64,000 nt of DNA from Embleya sp040629175. GTDB lineage: Bacteria; Actinomycetota; Actinomycetes; Streptomycetales; Streptomycetaceae. Location of the stretch: the NCBI RefSeq assembly GCF_040629175.1, contig NZ_JBEXUX010000047.1, forward strand, positions 1 through 64,000, given 5' to 3'. The translations under genes and the position numbers were made by a program. Positions within the stretch are counted from its first letter, which is position 1; every line of letters begins with the position of its first letter. The notes under the pieces are model-generated. The model was not told the origin of the DNA. It did not search any database and saw only the letters and a program-made list of their open reading frames with translations. Shown here piece after piece: positions 8,121 through 16,787 of this stretch.

Positions 8121-9469
8121 GCCCGCACCTGGTCGGCCGCGCCGAGACGCTGCCCGGCCACACGCTCGGCCTCGGCTCCGGCGTCGGCTCGGTCTCGCCC
8201 CCGGAGGTCGGGCCCGTCCGACTCCGGGTGCTCCACCCTCCGCCCGTCCGGTCCGAACAGGTGCAGCCGTTCGGCCGCGACCCGGACCCGGACCCGCTCC
8301 CCCGCCGCCCGGAACGGGCCCTCGGCGGGCACGGTGACCGCCCAGGACGAGCCACCCTCGACCGTGCTCCGGCAGGTCACCACCCGGCCGTCGCCGGTGT
8401 ACTCGACGATGTCGACGATCCCGTCCACGACCAGCCCCGCACCGGTGAGCGCGCCCGCCGCCGACCCGAATCCGCCCGCGGGCGCCGCCTCCGGCACGCC
8501 GTCGGCCGGACGCCAACCCAACGACACCGGCCCCGCCGGCAACGGCTCGGCCGGGCCCGCGAGTCGCGCCTGCAACCCGGGGGCGCGCAGACCGACCCCG
8601 GCCGTTGTCGCCGACCCCTCGGCGATCGTTTCCACCGGTTGCAGGTTCATCGCCGGACTGCCGAGGAAGCCGGCCACGAACGTGTTCGCCGGTCGGCTGT
8701 ACACCTCCTGCGGAGACCCGGCCTGGGAGAGTCGGCCACCGTCGAGCACCACCAGGTGGGTGGCCATCGACAACGCCTCCAGTTGATCGTGCGTGACCAG
8801 CACCGCGGTGCAACCGAACTCTCGGTGCAGTCGCACCAGTTCGGCGCGCGCGTGGTGGCGCAACTGGGCGTCGAGCGCGGACAGCGGCTCGTCCAGGAGC
8901 AGTACCGACGGACCCCGTACCAGGGCCCGGGCCAGCGCCACCCGTTGCCGTTCGCCGCCGGAGAGTTGGCTCGGCCGCCGGTGCTCCTTGCCGTCGAGCC
9001 GCACCAGGGCGCAGGCCCGCCGCACACTCTCCGCGATCTCGGCCCGGGACGCGGCGGCCGGCGCGTCGGCGCGCCCGGTCCGGGTGATCCGGGCGGTCAG
9101 CCCGCGACGGCGGTCGTGCCGGGCCTGGATGCGCAGGCCGAAGCCCACGTTCTCGGCGACGGTCATATGGGGGTAGAGCGCGAAGTCCTGGAAGACCATG
9201 GACAGATCGCGGCGGCCGGGCGGCAGGTCGGTGACGTCGGCGCCGTCGATGGCGATGTGTCCCGCGTCGGGTGTCTCCAGGCCCGCGATCAGCCGCAGGG
9301 CGGTGGACTTGCCGCATCCCGACGGGCCGACCACGACGGTGAACGAGCCCGGTGGGATGGTCAGTTCCGGCAGGTCCAGGGCCGGGCGGTCTCCGTCGGC
9401 GTAGGACTTGACGAGATCGCGCAGCACGATCCCGCCGAGGGCGGCTCGGTCGGTCATGTCGGGGGTCAC
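8117..9469 (-). CDS. Sugar/organophosphate ABC transporter ATPase (MalK/UgpC type)
   Basis: 450 residues from GTG 9469, which overlaps the permease stop (GTGA); an in-frame ATG at 9457 is an alternative. Walker A is GPSGCGKST, the Q-loop VFQDFALYPHMT, the signature LSGGERQRVALARAL and Walker B VLLLDEPLSALDA. The SRPANTFVAGFLGSPAMN segment and a C-terminal TOBE-like tail mark the CUT1 MalK/UgpC group. An insertion of roughly 25 Arg/Ala-rich residues lies between the Q-loop and the signature. Streptomyces CUT1 importers commonly share one MsiK ATPase, so a dedicated ATPase inside the operon is noteworthy and suggests a self-contained transferred unit. Confidence 0.92.
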   Translation of the reverse strand: MTPDMTDRAALGGIVLRDLVKSYADGDRPALDLPELTIPPGSFTVVVGPSGCGKSTALRLIAGLETPDAGHIAIDGADVTDLPPGRRDLSMVFQDFALYPHMTVAENVGFGLRIQARHDRRRGLTARITRTGRADAPAAASRAEIAESVRRACALVRLDGKEHRRPSQLSGGERQRVALARALVRGPSVLLLDEPLSALDAQLRHHARAELVRLHREFGCTAVLVTHDQLEALSMATHLVVLDGGRLSQAGSPQEVYSRPANTFVAGFLGSPAMNLQPVETIAEGSATTAGVGLRAPGLQARLAGPAEPLPAGPVSLGWRPADGVPEAAPAGGFGSAAGALTGAGLVVDGIVDIVEYTGDGRVVTCRSTVEGGSSWAVTVPAEGPFRAAGERVRVRVAAERLHLFGPDGRRVEHPESDGPDLRGRDRADAGAEAERVAGQRLGAADQVRA

Positions 9470-10362
9470 CGCAATCCGGAGTGGAGGAACGCGTCGGCGA
9501 CGCGACGCGAGGCGAACAGGTACACGGCGACCACGGGCAGCGTGGCGAGCATGGCCGCGGCCAGCAGCGGCCCGGGGTTGGGCCCTTCCTGGTTCTGGAA
9601 CAGTTGCAGGCCCACCTGGATGGTGGTGTGTTCCCGGCTCGGCGCGGCCAACAGCGGCCACAGGTATTCGTTCCAGGTGCTGATGAACACCAGTACGGCG
9701 ACCGCGCCCAGGGCCGGGCGCAGCAGCGGGAGCACGACGAAACGCAGGGTCTCCCACGGCGTCGCGCCCTCCAGCGCGGCGGCTCCGAGCAGGCCCGCCG
9801 GGATGGCCTTGACGTGCTCGTGCAGGAGCAACACGGCCAGTGCGCAGCCGGAGAGTTGCGGCAGCACCAGGCCGGGGTAGCTGTCCCGCCACCCGAGTTC
9901 GGCGAGCATCAGGAAGTGCGGCACGATCAGCGACTGGGTCGGCACGACCAGGGCCACCGCGAGCGCGCCCATCATCCAGCCGCGCAGCGGGACGTGGAAA
10001 CGCACCAGGGCGTAGCCGGCGAGCACGCCGACCGTCAGTTGCGCGAGCGTGACACCGGCGGCCATCACGAAGGTGTTGACCAGCAGCCGGACGATCGGGA
10101 AGTCGTCCAGGGCACTGCGATAGTGCTCCAGGCTCGCCGGCCACGGCACCGGATCGGTGCCGTAGATGTCGTTGGCGGGTTTGAACGAGGTGATCAGCGC
10201 CCACAGGACCGGGAAGAGCATCGCGCCGGCGACGGCGAGCAGCACCGCGTGCCGGGCCCCCGCGCGCAGGACGCGGCCGACCCGCGGGGCACGCGGATAC
10301 CCGGCGGCCCGCCGGTGGAGGGTGCGCGGTGCCGGGGTGGGCGGGTCAGCGTGGGCGGGCAC
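9466..10362 (-). CDS. ABC transporter permease, MalG type
   Basis: 298 residues with six likely membrane helices and an N-terminal Arg-rich tail. The EAA coupling loop that docks on the ATPase is visible as AAALEGATPWETLRFVVLPLLRPAL. Together with the upstream MalF-like gene it forms the heterodimeric membrane channel of a CUT1-type importer. ATG 10362 lies inside the end of the upstream permease gene (17-bp overlap), and its stop overlaps the ATPase start. Confidence 0.92.
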   Translation of the reverse strand: MPAHADPPTPAPRTLHRRAAGYPRAPRVGRVLRAGARHAVLLAVAGAMLFPVLWALITSFKPANDIYGTDPVPWPASLEHYRSALDDFPIVRLLVNTFVMAAGVTLAQLTVGVLAGYALVRFHVPLRGWMMGALAVALVVPTQSLIVPHFLMLAELGWRDSYPGLVLPQLSGCALAVLLLHEHVKAIPAGLLGAAALEGATPWETLRFVVLPLLRPALGAVAVLVFISTWNEYLWPLLAAPSREHTTIQVGLQLFQNQEGPNPGPLLAAAMLATLPVVAVYLFASRRVADAFLHSGLR

Positions 10363-11338
10363 GGGCGAACCTCCGGGTGACGCGTGCGGCCAGGACGCGC
10401 AGCGCGAACAGGGCGGTGAGCGCGAGGACGATGACGACCGCGGCGGCCGAGGCGGCGCCGATGTCGAAGAAGGTGAAGCCGTAGGTGTAGAGCCGGTGGT
10501 AGACGTTGTCGGTGCTGCCGTCGGGGCCGCCCTGGGTCAGCACGGCCACGTTGGTGAACACCCATTGGCCGGCCAGCACGACGCACACGAAGCCGAGGAG
10601 CACGGTGGTCCGGCGCAGTTGTGGCCAGACCACGAAGCGGGTGATCTCCCATTCGGTGGCGCCCTCGACGCGGGCGGCCTCGATACCGCGCCGGTCGATG
10701 CCGGCCAGGGCGGCGCCGAACAGCAGCATGTTCAGCGCGACGATCTTCGCCGCGGTGACCGCCACCACGACCGGCAGGGCGGTGTCGGGATCGCCGAGCC
10801 AGTTGCGGTCGGACCCCAGGCCCAGGCCGCCGAGCGTCGCGTTGGCGACCCCCTGGAGCGGGTTCAACACGAACTGCCAGGAAACGGCGGTGGCGACGGG
10901 GGCCAGCACCACCGGCAGGAAGAGCAGTGCCCGATAGATCTCCGAGCCGCGTCCCGGCCGCTTCCAGAGCATGATCGCCAGTCCCAGCGGCACGAACGTG
11001 GCGAAGGGGACCATCAGTACCACGTAGAGCAGCGTGCGCTGGATCGCCTGCGGGAACTCCGGTTCTCCGAACAGGCGTTCGTAGTTGTCCAGGCCGACGA
11101 ACGGTCGCCGGTCGGAGGTCAGATCCCAGTCCAGGAAGCTGAGCACGCCGGTGAACACGAGCGGCCCGTAGACCCACACGACCAGCGACGCCAACATCGG
11201 CGTGAGATAGAGCCAGGGCCCCACCCGCCCGGTGCGCCGGCCGCGCGCGGCTCGGGCGCCGGTGCCCGCGCCCGGCTCCCCCGCCGGTGCGTCCGGTGCG
11301 CGCCGGCCGGGTGCGGTCCGCACCGCGGTCGTGCTCAC
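10346..11338 (-). CDS. ABC transporter permease, MalF type
   Basis: 330 residues from GTG 11338, overlapping the binding-protein stop (GTGA). Six membrane helices follow a 45-residue Pro/Ala/Arg-rich cytoplasmic tail. The EAA loop reads EAARVEGATEWEITRFVVWPQL. It is the first of the two permeases of the importer. Length and topology fit the UgpA/MalF family of sugar and glycerol-phosphate importers; the substrate cannot be read from the permease alone. Confidence 0.92.
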   Translation of the reverse strand: MSTTAVRTAPGRRAPDAPAGEPGAGTGARAARGRRTGRVGPWLYLTPMLASLVVWVYGPLVFTGVLSFLDWDLTSDRRPFVGLDNYERLFGEPEFPQAIQRTLLYVVLMVPFATFVPLGLAIMLWKRPGRGSEIYRALLFLPVVLAPVATAVSWQFVLNPLQGVANATLGGLGLGSDRNWLGDPDTALPVVVAVTAAKIVALNMLLFGAALAGIDRRGIEAARVEGATEWEITRFVVWPQLRRTTVLLGFVCVVLAGQWVFTNVAVLTQGGPDGSTDNVYHRLYTYGFTFFDIGAASAAAVVIVLALTALFALRVLAARVTRRFARARPR

Positions 11339-12744
11339 GAGCGCGAGGCCAGCGAACGGATCTTGCTCGCGGCCTCGTTCAGCGTCCGGGCCGGATCGGC
11401 CTTGCGCAGCACGATCGGCTCCACCGCCTCGTCCTGGAGGGCCAGCACCGCCTGATTGGCGCTGCGCCCGGGGAAGAACGTGTACGGGGTGACCGCGTCG
11501 AGTTGGTCGAGCGCGGGCAGCAGGCGTTTGTTCTGCGCGAAGTAGTCGGCCAGGTGGGCGGGGTCGGTGACCAGTGCCGGGCGCAGCGGCAGATAACCCA
11601 TGTCCCGGGTGATCACGGTGAAGCCCTGCGCCCCGGTGAGGAAGGCGACGAACCGCCAGGCGGCGCGCTGTCGGGCCTTGTCCTTGGTGAGCACGGCCAG
11701 GCCCGCACCGGAGTAGGTCGGTCGGGCGGGTGCGTCGGTGAAGCGTGGGAAGCCGGCCGTGCGCAGGTCGAATTTGCCGTTCGCGGCCTTCTCGAAGTTG
11801 GTCAACGCGGCGGTGCTGAGCACGATCATGGCCAGTTTGCCGCCCGCAAACGCCGCGACGGCGTCGTTCGCGGACACCGCGGGCGCGGCGCCGGAGACGG
11901 TGAGGTCCTGCAGCACGGTCAGCGCGCCGACGGCGGCCGGGTCGGCCACCGCGGGACTGCCGTCGGGGCGCAGCAGCGTGCCGCCGTTGCTCGCGATCAC
12001 CGATTGGGTGAGGTAGTCGGACTTGCCGGCGTCGGCGACCGCGAAGTAGACGCCCTGTGCGCCGGTGCGGGTGACGGCCAGCGCCGCGTCCTTGATCTCG
12101 GCGACGGTGCGCGGCGCGCGGTCGGGGTCGAGCCCGGCCTTGCGGAAGAGGTCGGCGTTGTAGAACAACACCGGGATGGACATCGTGTACGGCATCGCCT
12201 TGACCTTGCCGTCGTGCCTGACCGCGTCGAGCACGCCCCGGGACATGCCGGCCACGTGGGCCTGCCAGTCGGCCGGGGAGACGAGGTCCTGGACCGGTAC
12301 CAGGGGCAGGTTCGCGTACGCCTCGGCCATCTTGCTCCAGCCGATCTGCGCCACGTCGGGCGGATTGCCGGCGGCGGTGTCGGTGCGCAGCTTGGTGAGC
12401 ACGTCCTTGACCGCGACGCCCTGCGGTCGGATCCGGATGTCGGGGTTGGCCGCGTGGAAGGCGTCGATGAGCTTTTGGGTGCCCTGTCCGCCGAGGTCGG
12501 GGGTGCCGTAATTGTAGGAGAGGAAGTCGAGCGTGACGGTCTTGCCACCACCCCCGCCGCTCCCGCCGCCGTCGGCGCCGCACGCGGTCAGCGCCGCCAG
12601 TCCGAACAGGCCCAGGACGGATCGGCGGGCCAGGACCGCGCCACCCCCACCGGCCCCGCCGGCCCGGCTCCGGGCCCGCGTCGTCGGGACCGCCGGTATC
12701 CGAGCCGCCACTGTCCCTGTCGCCACTGTCCGTGTCGCCTGCAT
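11335..12744 (-). CDS. Extracellular solute-binding lipoprotein (family 1, UgpB/MalE-like)
   Basis: 469 residues, ATG 12744, one base overlapping the MBL stop. The N-terminus has a long basic region, the twin-arginine-like ARRSVLGLFG, a hydrophobic stretch and a lipobox LTAC, followed by a Gly/Ser linker. This predicts a Tat-exported lipoprotein on the outer membrane face. The mature part shows family 1 features: FHAANPDI, GNPPDVAQIGW, PYTMSIPVLFYN and AWRFVAFLTG. It would capture the solute for the adjacent permeases. The UgpB-like look favours a glycerol-phosphate or oligosaccharide ligand, but this is inference. Confidence 0.92.
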   Translation of the reverse strand: MQATRTVATGTVAARIPAVPTTRARSRAGGAGGGGAVLARRSVLGLFGLAALTACGADGGGSGGGGGKTVTLDFLSYNYGTPDLGGQGTQKLIDAFHAANPDIRIRPQGVAVKDVLTKLRTDTAAGNPPDVAQIGWSKMAEAYANLPLVPVQDLVSPADWQAHVAGMSRGVLDAVRHDGKVKAMPYTMSIPVLFYNADLFRKAGLDPDRAPRTVAEIKDAALAVTRTGAQGVYFAVADAGKSDYLTQSVIASNGGTLLRPDGSPAVADPAAVGALTVLQDLTVSGAAPAVSANDAVAAFAGGKLAMIVLSTAALTNFEKAANGKFDLRTAGFPRFTDAPARPTYSGAGLAVLTKDKARQRAAWRFVAFLTGAQGFTVITRDMGYLPLRPALVTDPAHLADYFAQNKRLLPALDQLDAVTPYTFFPGRSANQAVLALQDEAVEPIVLRKADPARTLNEAASKIRSLASRS

Positions 12745-13586
12745 CACGAGCCTTTCCGAACGTCGAATCGAGCCCCGGGGTGGGCCAATCGCACGGGTCC
12801 GTCGTAGACCGCCTCCGCCTCGGCCCGGCGCGCCCGCAGCCAGGCCGGGTCGGCGGTGACGAAATGGGTGAGCACGAGCTGCCCGACACCGGCGGCGGCC
12901 GCGGCCCGACCGGCGTCGGCGGCGCTCAGGTGCCCGTGCGCACCGTTGTCGGTCTGCTCCAGCGTGGCTTCGGCGAGCAACAGATCCACGTCCCGGGCCA
13001 GTTCCGGCAGCGCGTCGGTCACCCCGGTGTCGCCGGTGTAGACCAACGTGCCGTCGGGGCTCTCGACACGCACGCCGCAATTGGGCGAGGAGTGCCGCAG
13101 TTCGTGCATCCGCACCCGACAGTCGGCGACGGCGAACGTGTCGCCGGAGGCGTACTCGCGCACCTCGAAAGCCAATTCGAAGGCTTGATCCAGCAGCGGC
13201 ATGGTGCGCACCGGGAACAGCGCCGCCAGGCGGTCCAGCACGTCGCGGGCGCCGGCCGGGACGTAGAGCGGCAGCCGCCCCCGATCGGCGCGCGGCGGCG
13301 GCAGCGCGGCCCGCTTGAACGACTCGGGCAGATCGCCCGGGTAGGGCACCGTCGCGGCCAACAACCGCTTGCCGAGCGGGAGCAGGTCGTAGCAGTGGTC
13401 GAGGTGCATGTGGCTGATCACGACGGCGTCGAGCCGATCCGGCCGAGTGACCGACCCCAGGCCCGTCATCACGCCCGGACCGCAGTCGAGCAGGATGTGT
13501 CCGCCGGCCGAGGTGACGAGATAGCCCGAACTGGCCTGCCCGTCGGCCGGCATGCCCGAACGGCAGCCGAGCACGGTGAGTTGCAT
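12744..13586 (-). CDS. MBL-fold metallo-hydrolase (phosphodiesterase-like)
   Basis: 280 residues from ATG 13586; an ATG at 13673 is an alternative but lies in sequence that does not look coding. The metallo-beta-lactamase fold is shown by SHMHLDHCYD (HxHxDH), LRHSSPNCGVR, VYTGDTG and LTHF in the order of RNase Z and cyclic-nucleotide phosphodiesterase-like enzymes. It is the first gene of the importer operon. Pairing with a HAD protein and a UgpB-like system suggests hydrolysis of a phosphodiester or related bond in the imported compound. No signal peptide is seen, so it is probably cytoplasmic. Confidence 0.85.
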   Translation of the reverse strand: MQLTVLGCRSGMPADGQASSGYLVTSAGGHILLDCGPGVMTGLGSVTRPDRLDAVVISHMHLDHCYDLLPLGKRLLAATVPYPGDLPESFKRAALPPPRADRGRLPLYVPAGARDVLDRLAALFPVRTMPLLDQAFELAFEVREYASGDTFAVADCRVRMHELRHSSPNCGVRVESPDGTLVYTGDTGVTDALPELARDVDLLLAEATLEQTDNGAHGHLSAADAGRAAAAAGVGQLVLTHFVTADPAWLRARRAEAEAVYDGPVRLAHPGARFDVRKGS

Positions 13587-13610
13587 TTCCGAATCCGATC
13601 CACGAGTCGA

Positions 13611-13632
13611 TGCGAAAGGCCGTGCCTTCGCA
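13611..13632. promoter_or_regulatory. Imperfect palindrome upstream of the MBL/ABC operon
   Basis: TGCGAAAGGC and GCCTTCGCA form an inverted repeat with one bulged base, 25-46 bp upstream of the MBL start, between it and the LysR gene. Its place suits an operator or promoter element for the importer operon. No protein is assigned to it. Confidence 0.3.
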
Positions 13633-13775
13633 CCGAAATCGTGATTCACCGGCCATGGACCGGCAATGAGCAATCGACGAACGCACCATTGCCTCGGACA
13701 ATCGCCGCGGTCGGGCCGGGGCCGAGCACGCCGAAACGCGCCGAAAGCCGCGACCGTCGTTCCGCGCCGCCGTGC

Positions 13776-14666
13776 CTATGCCACCTCGATCGTCTCGACG
13801 CTGTCCAGGAACGCCGTCACGAGCGGGTCGTGATCGTCGGCGCGCCAGACCACGTCCAGGCTCAACATCGGTACGGGATCCACCAACGGCACCACGCTCA
13901 GACCACGCGTCGCCGGTTGGCCGGCCCGTACCGCGTCCGAGGCGAAGCCCACGACCGGTCTCGTGGAGACCACCACGCCGGTGGCACCGGTGTCGTCCAC
14001 CTCGTCGGCGATGGTCAGGCTGATCCCGCTGTCCTGGGCGGCGCGCACGATGGTGTCGTACATCGCCGGGCTCTGCTCGCGTTGGAACAGTACGCAGGGC
14101 TGGTGCGCGAGTTCGCGAAAGGCCACCCGCTCGCGCCGCGCCCACGGATGCCCGTCGCCGACCACCGCGACCAGCGGCAGCGACAACAGCCGACGGGACC
14201 GCAACCGCGCGCTCAGTGGCCGGCCGAAGATCAACGCGACGTCCAGCTCACCCGCGAGCAGACCGGACAATTGCGGCCCACTGCGCTTCTCCCACAACGA
14301 CGTCAGCACCCCCGGATGCTCCTCGGCCAGCCGCTGCAACGTCGGCGGCAACACCCGCTGCCCGGCCGGGAAGTTGAACCCGACCCGCACCGTGCCCACC
14401 CGCCCGGCCGCCGCCTCCCGGGCCAGATCGGCGGCCTTGGCCAACCGTTCGACGATGCCCTGCGCCTCGGCCCGAAATACCTGCCCGGCCGGGGTCAGTC
14501 GTACCTCGTGCGAGGTGCGGGCGACCAATACGACGCCCAATTCTTTTTCGAGACGTTGGAGTTGCTGACTCAACGAGGGTTGCGCGAGATGCAGCCGTTC
14601 GGCCGCCCGGCCGAAATGCAGTTCGTCGGCAATCGCGAGAAAAGACTCCAGGTAACGGAATTCCAT
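13776..14666 (-). CDS. LysR-family transcriptional regulator
   Basis: 296 residues from ATG 14666, the normal LysR length. The N-terminal winged helix-turn-helix is clear (RYLESFLAIADELHFGRAAE, then LHLAQPSLSQQLQRLEKELG), followed by a periplasmic-binding-like effector domain ending in EVA. It lies 189 bp upstream of, and in the same direction as, the MBL/ABC/HAD operon and divergent from the small membrane protein at 14880. LysR proteins typically act on the divergent gene or on adjacent operons, so either could be its target. Confidence 0.92.
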   Translation of the reverse strand: MEFRYLESFLAIADELHFGRAAERLHLAQPSLSQQLQRLEKELGVVLVARTSHEVRLTPAGQVFRAEAQGIVERLAKAADLAREAAAGRVGTVRVGFNFPAGQRVLPPTLQRLAEEHPGVLTSLWEKRSGPQLSGLLAGELDVALIFGRPLSARLRSRRLLSLPLVAVVGDGHPWARRERVAFRELAHQPCVLFQREQSPAMYDTIVRAAQDSGISLTIADEVDDTGATGVVVSTRPVVGFASDAVRAGQPATRGLSVVPLVDPVPMLSLDVVWRADDHDPLVTAFLDSVETIEVA

Positions 14667-14879
14667 GTGCCACCTTTCCCGGAGCGCGTGCCTGCGCCAA
14701 CCTAGCCGCGTCCGCACAACACCCGATGACCACCGGGTGCCCACCCGACGAACTTCAGCCGCGCCGCCGGCGCGCCGGGCCCGAAGGTCACGTTTCGGTG
14801 GCTACCGGTATGCGGCCGAGCACGGTAGGTTCCCGCCGTACCGATTTCGAGGGGGATCGGCCCGATCCCGGGAGGGCCC

Positions 14880-15491
14880 ATGGTCGAGTCGGCGCCGAGC
14901 GAGGTTGACGCACGACCGATTCCCAGCGACGCCGACGTCATACGGCGCGGGGTGCTGATCGGACTGGGCGTGCTGACGGTGATCCAGTGGCGACTGGCGG
15001 CCTGGAATCCGTGGAACCTGGAGATCTTTCGACACCAGGCCCTGACGAGCGGGTCCCTGGCGACCTCGGTCGTGTTGGCGTCCGTGTGCATCGAGGGCTG
15101 GTGGACCTTCCGAGGGTGTTTCCCCCGACTGTTGCTCGGCCTGGCGGGGATCCCGCTCGCCTTCTTGGCATTGGTCGCACTGTGCAGCACGTTCGTCTGG
15201 AAACAGACGGTGCACGGCGTCGAGGCGGTCTCGCCCGACGGCCGGGTGCAGGCCGTACGGATAAGCACCGCCGGGCTGTTGCGATCCTCGGGCGGACTCG
15301 TGCTGCGCATCACCGACGGTCTGGATCGGCGTTCGGACGTGCTGTACGAGTGCGACGAGGAACAGCAACTCGCCGGCGCACGTTTCCTCGACGATCGCAC
15401 CCTGGAGATCACCGACCGGAACGGCCCGAAGACCGTCCTGGTGCGCTTCGACAAGAACCTGAACCCGCGCGGCGCGACGCCGTGCCCCTGA
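14880..15491 (+). CDS. Hypothetical membrane protein
   Basis: 203 residues, ATG 14880 with GGGAGG just upstream. Three hydrophobic segments lie within the first ~110 residues (around VLIGLGVLTVIQW, SLATSVVLASVCI and LLLGLAGIPLAFLALVALC), followed by a soluble ~95-residue beta-rich domain (VSPDGRVQAVRIS, LVLRITDGL). I recognise no family. The layout suggests a membrane-anchored sensor-like or structural domain outside the membrane. It is divergent from the LysR gene. Confidence 0.7.
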   Translation: MVESAPSEVDARPIPSDADVIRRGVLIGLGVLTVIQWRLAAWNPWNLEIFRHQALTSGSLATSVVLASVCIEGWWTFRGCFPRLLLGLAGIPLAFLALVALCSTFVWKQTVHGVEAVSPDGRVQAVRISTAGLLRSSGGLVLRITDGLDRRSDVLYECDEEQQLAGARFLDDRTLEITDRNGPKTVLVRFDKNLNPRGATPCP

Positions 15492-15641
15492 CTCGAACCC
15501 CGGGTCGGACCGGGTCCGGGCGCCCGGCCGGGGCGGACAACGCGCTCGCCGGCGCGGGTGGTTCCGGGGGGCGGCCGCGCCTGTGGCATCGTGACGGGTT
15601 CGGTGGGCGGCGGCGCCCCGACCAACGTGAGAGGTCTTGAC

Positions 15642-16538
15642 GTGCCCGAAGACGTATTCGCCCTGCCCGTCCTCCGGCGGCTCGACGACCACCTCTCGCT
15701 GCGCCGGCTGGGCGAGCTGGAGGTGGTCGTGGTGGACCACCCGCGAGTACGTGCCGCGCTCGCCCTCCAGGGCGCGCACCTGTTCGCCTGGCAGCCGCAG
15801 GGCGCGGAGCCGGTGTTGTGGCTGAGCGACGACGGGGTCTTCGAGGAGGGTCGGGCGGTGCGCGGCGGCGTACCGATCTGCTGGCCGTGGTTCGGACCGG
15901 CGGGTCGCCCGAACCACGGGTTCGCCCGCATCCTGCCGTGGACACTGCTCGGCTCCGGCGCGGCCGACGACGCGCTGCACCTGAGCCTGGTCCTGCGCGA
16001 CGACGAGCGGTCGCGGGCGTACTGGCCGTTCGCGTTCGAGGTGGAGGCCCGCTTCACGCTGGGCCCGCGAGAGTGCCGGATCGAGCTGACGGCGCGCGGC
16101 GACTTCGAGAGCACCGCCGCGCTGCACACCTACCTGCGGGTGGGCGACCTGGCCGGCGTCCGGATCACCGGTCTGGACGGGCCCTACCTCGACAAGGTCC
16201 TCGACGTCGAGGCGGACACGGGCAAGGACCCGGACACCGGCGAGGACGGGCTGTCCTTCCCGGACCGGATCGACCGCATCTACACCCGCCCGGACGACGT
16301 CACCCGGGTGCACGACCGGACCGGGGGGCGCGTCGTCGAGGTGCGGCACGCCGGACACAGCGACGTGGTGGTGTGGAACCCGGGCGCGGAACTCACCCGC
16401 ACGATGGCCGATGTGCCCGACGACGGCTGGCGGGAGTTCGTCTGTGTGGAGACCGCCCGCGTGTGCAAACCGCTGGCCGCCGACCCGCACGCACCCACCC
16501 GCCTGACCGCGACGCTCCGGATCGCGACCGACGCGTAG
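15642..16538 (+). CDS. D-hexose-6-phosphate mutarotase (aldose 1-epimerase family)
   Basis: 298 residues from GTG 15642, which has GAGAGG about eight bases upstream. The family motif GGVPICWPWFGP is followed by PNHGFAR with its catalytic-type His, then LHTYLRVGD and VVVWNPG, as in YeaD-like glucose-6-phosphate 1-epimerases. These enzymes interconvert alpha and beta anomers of sugar phosphates in the cytoplasm. It stands alone on the plus strand and ends in a strong hairpin at 16617-16647. Confidence 0.9.
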   Translation: MPEDVFALPVLRRLDDHLSLRRLGELEVVVVDHPRVRAALALQGAHLFAWQPQGAEPVLWLSDDGVFEEGRAVRGGVPICWPWFGPAGRPNHGFARILPWTLLGSGAADDALHLSLVLRDDERSRAYWPFAFEVEARFTLGPRECRIELTARGDFESTAALHTYLRVGDLAGVRITGLDGPYLDKVLDVEADTGKDPDTGEDGLSFPDRIDRIYTRPDDVTRVHDRTGGRVVEVRHAGHSDVVVWNPGAELTRTMADVPDDGWREFVCVETARVCKPLAADPHAPTRLTATLRIATDA

Positions 16539-16616
16539 GCCCCGGCGACGCGTGCGGCCCGGCCGACGGGACGACCCCGGCCCGACGCACGAGCCGGCCC
16601 GCCCCGGCACGAAGAA

Positions 16617-16647
16617 ACGGCGCCGCCCGCATTGCGGGCGGCGCCGT
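16617..16647. terminator. Bidirectional hairpin terminator
   Basis: A perfect 14-bp GC-rich stem (ACGGCGCCGCCCGC and its complement) with an ATT loop sits between the convergent mutarotase and ClC genes. On the minus strand it is followed by a TTTCTTC run, so it could end the ClC transcript; the plus-strand side lacks a T tract. Confidence 0.75.
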
Positions 16648-16659
16648 CGACGTCGAGGC

Positions 16660-16758
16660 CGGTGAGGGTGGCCGCCTCACGGCGGAAGGCACACCGTGGC
16701 TCCAGCCGAGCGGTATTCCACGGAGGCAATGGTTGGGCCCGGGGGCACACCCTCACCG
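16660..16758. ncRNA. Candidate structured RNA or 3' UTR element downstream of the ClC gene
   Basis: An 11-bp perfect pairing (CGGTGAGGGTG at 16660-16670 with 16748-16758) encloses about 77 bases holding a second 6-bp stem (CCGTGG at 16694-16699 with 16718-16723). The element lies between the ClC stop and the terminator at 16617-16647, in no reading frame I can support. On the minus strand it would be the 3' UTR of the ClC mRNA or a small RNA ending at that terminator. It matches no riboswitch, SRP RNA or tRNA that I know. Confidence 0.3.
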
Positions 16759-16787
16759 ACACCTCCATAACCTACCCCCTTGCCGGA

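Noticed and set aside
16660..16758. SRP (4.5S) RNA
   Set aside because: A GGAAGG string on the plus strand looked tempting, but the conserved loop and flanking bases of SRP helix 8 are missing and the stem around it does not pair.
16660..16758. Riboswitch (fluoride, cobalamin, c-di-AMP) or tRNA
   Set aside because: The conserved core sequences of these classes are absent, and the element lies downstream, not upstream, of the gene.
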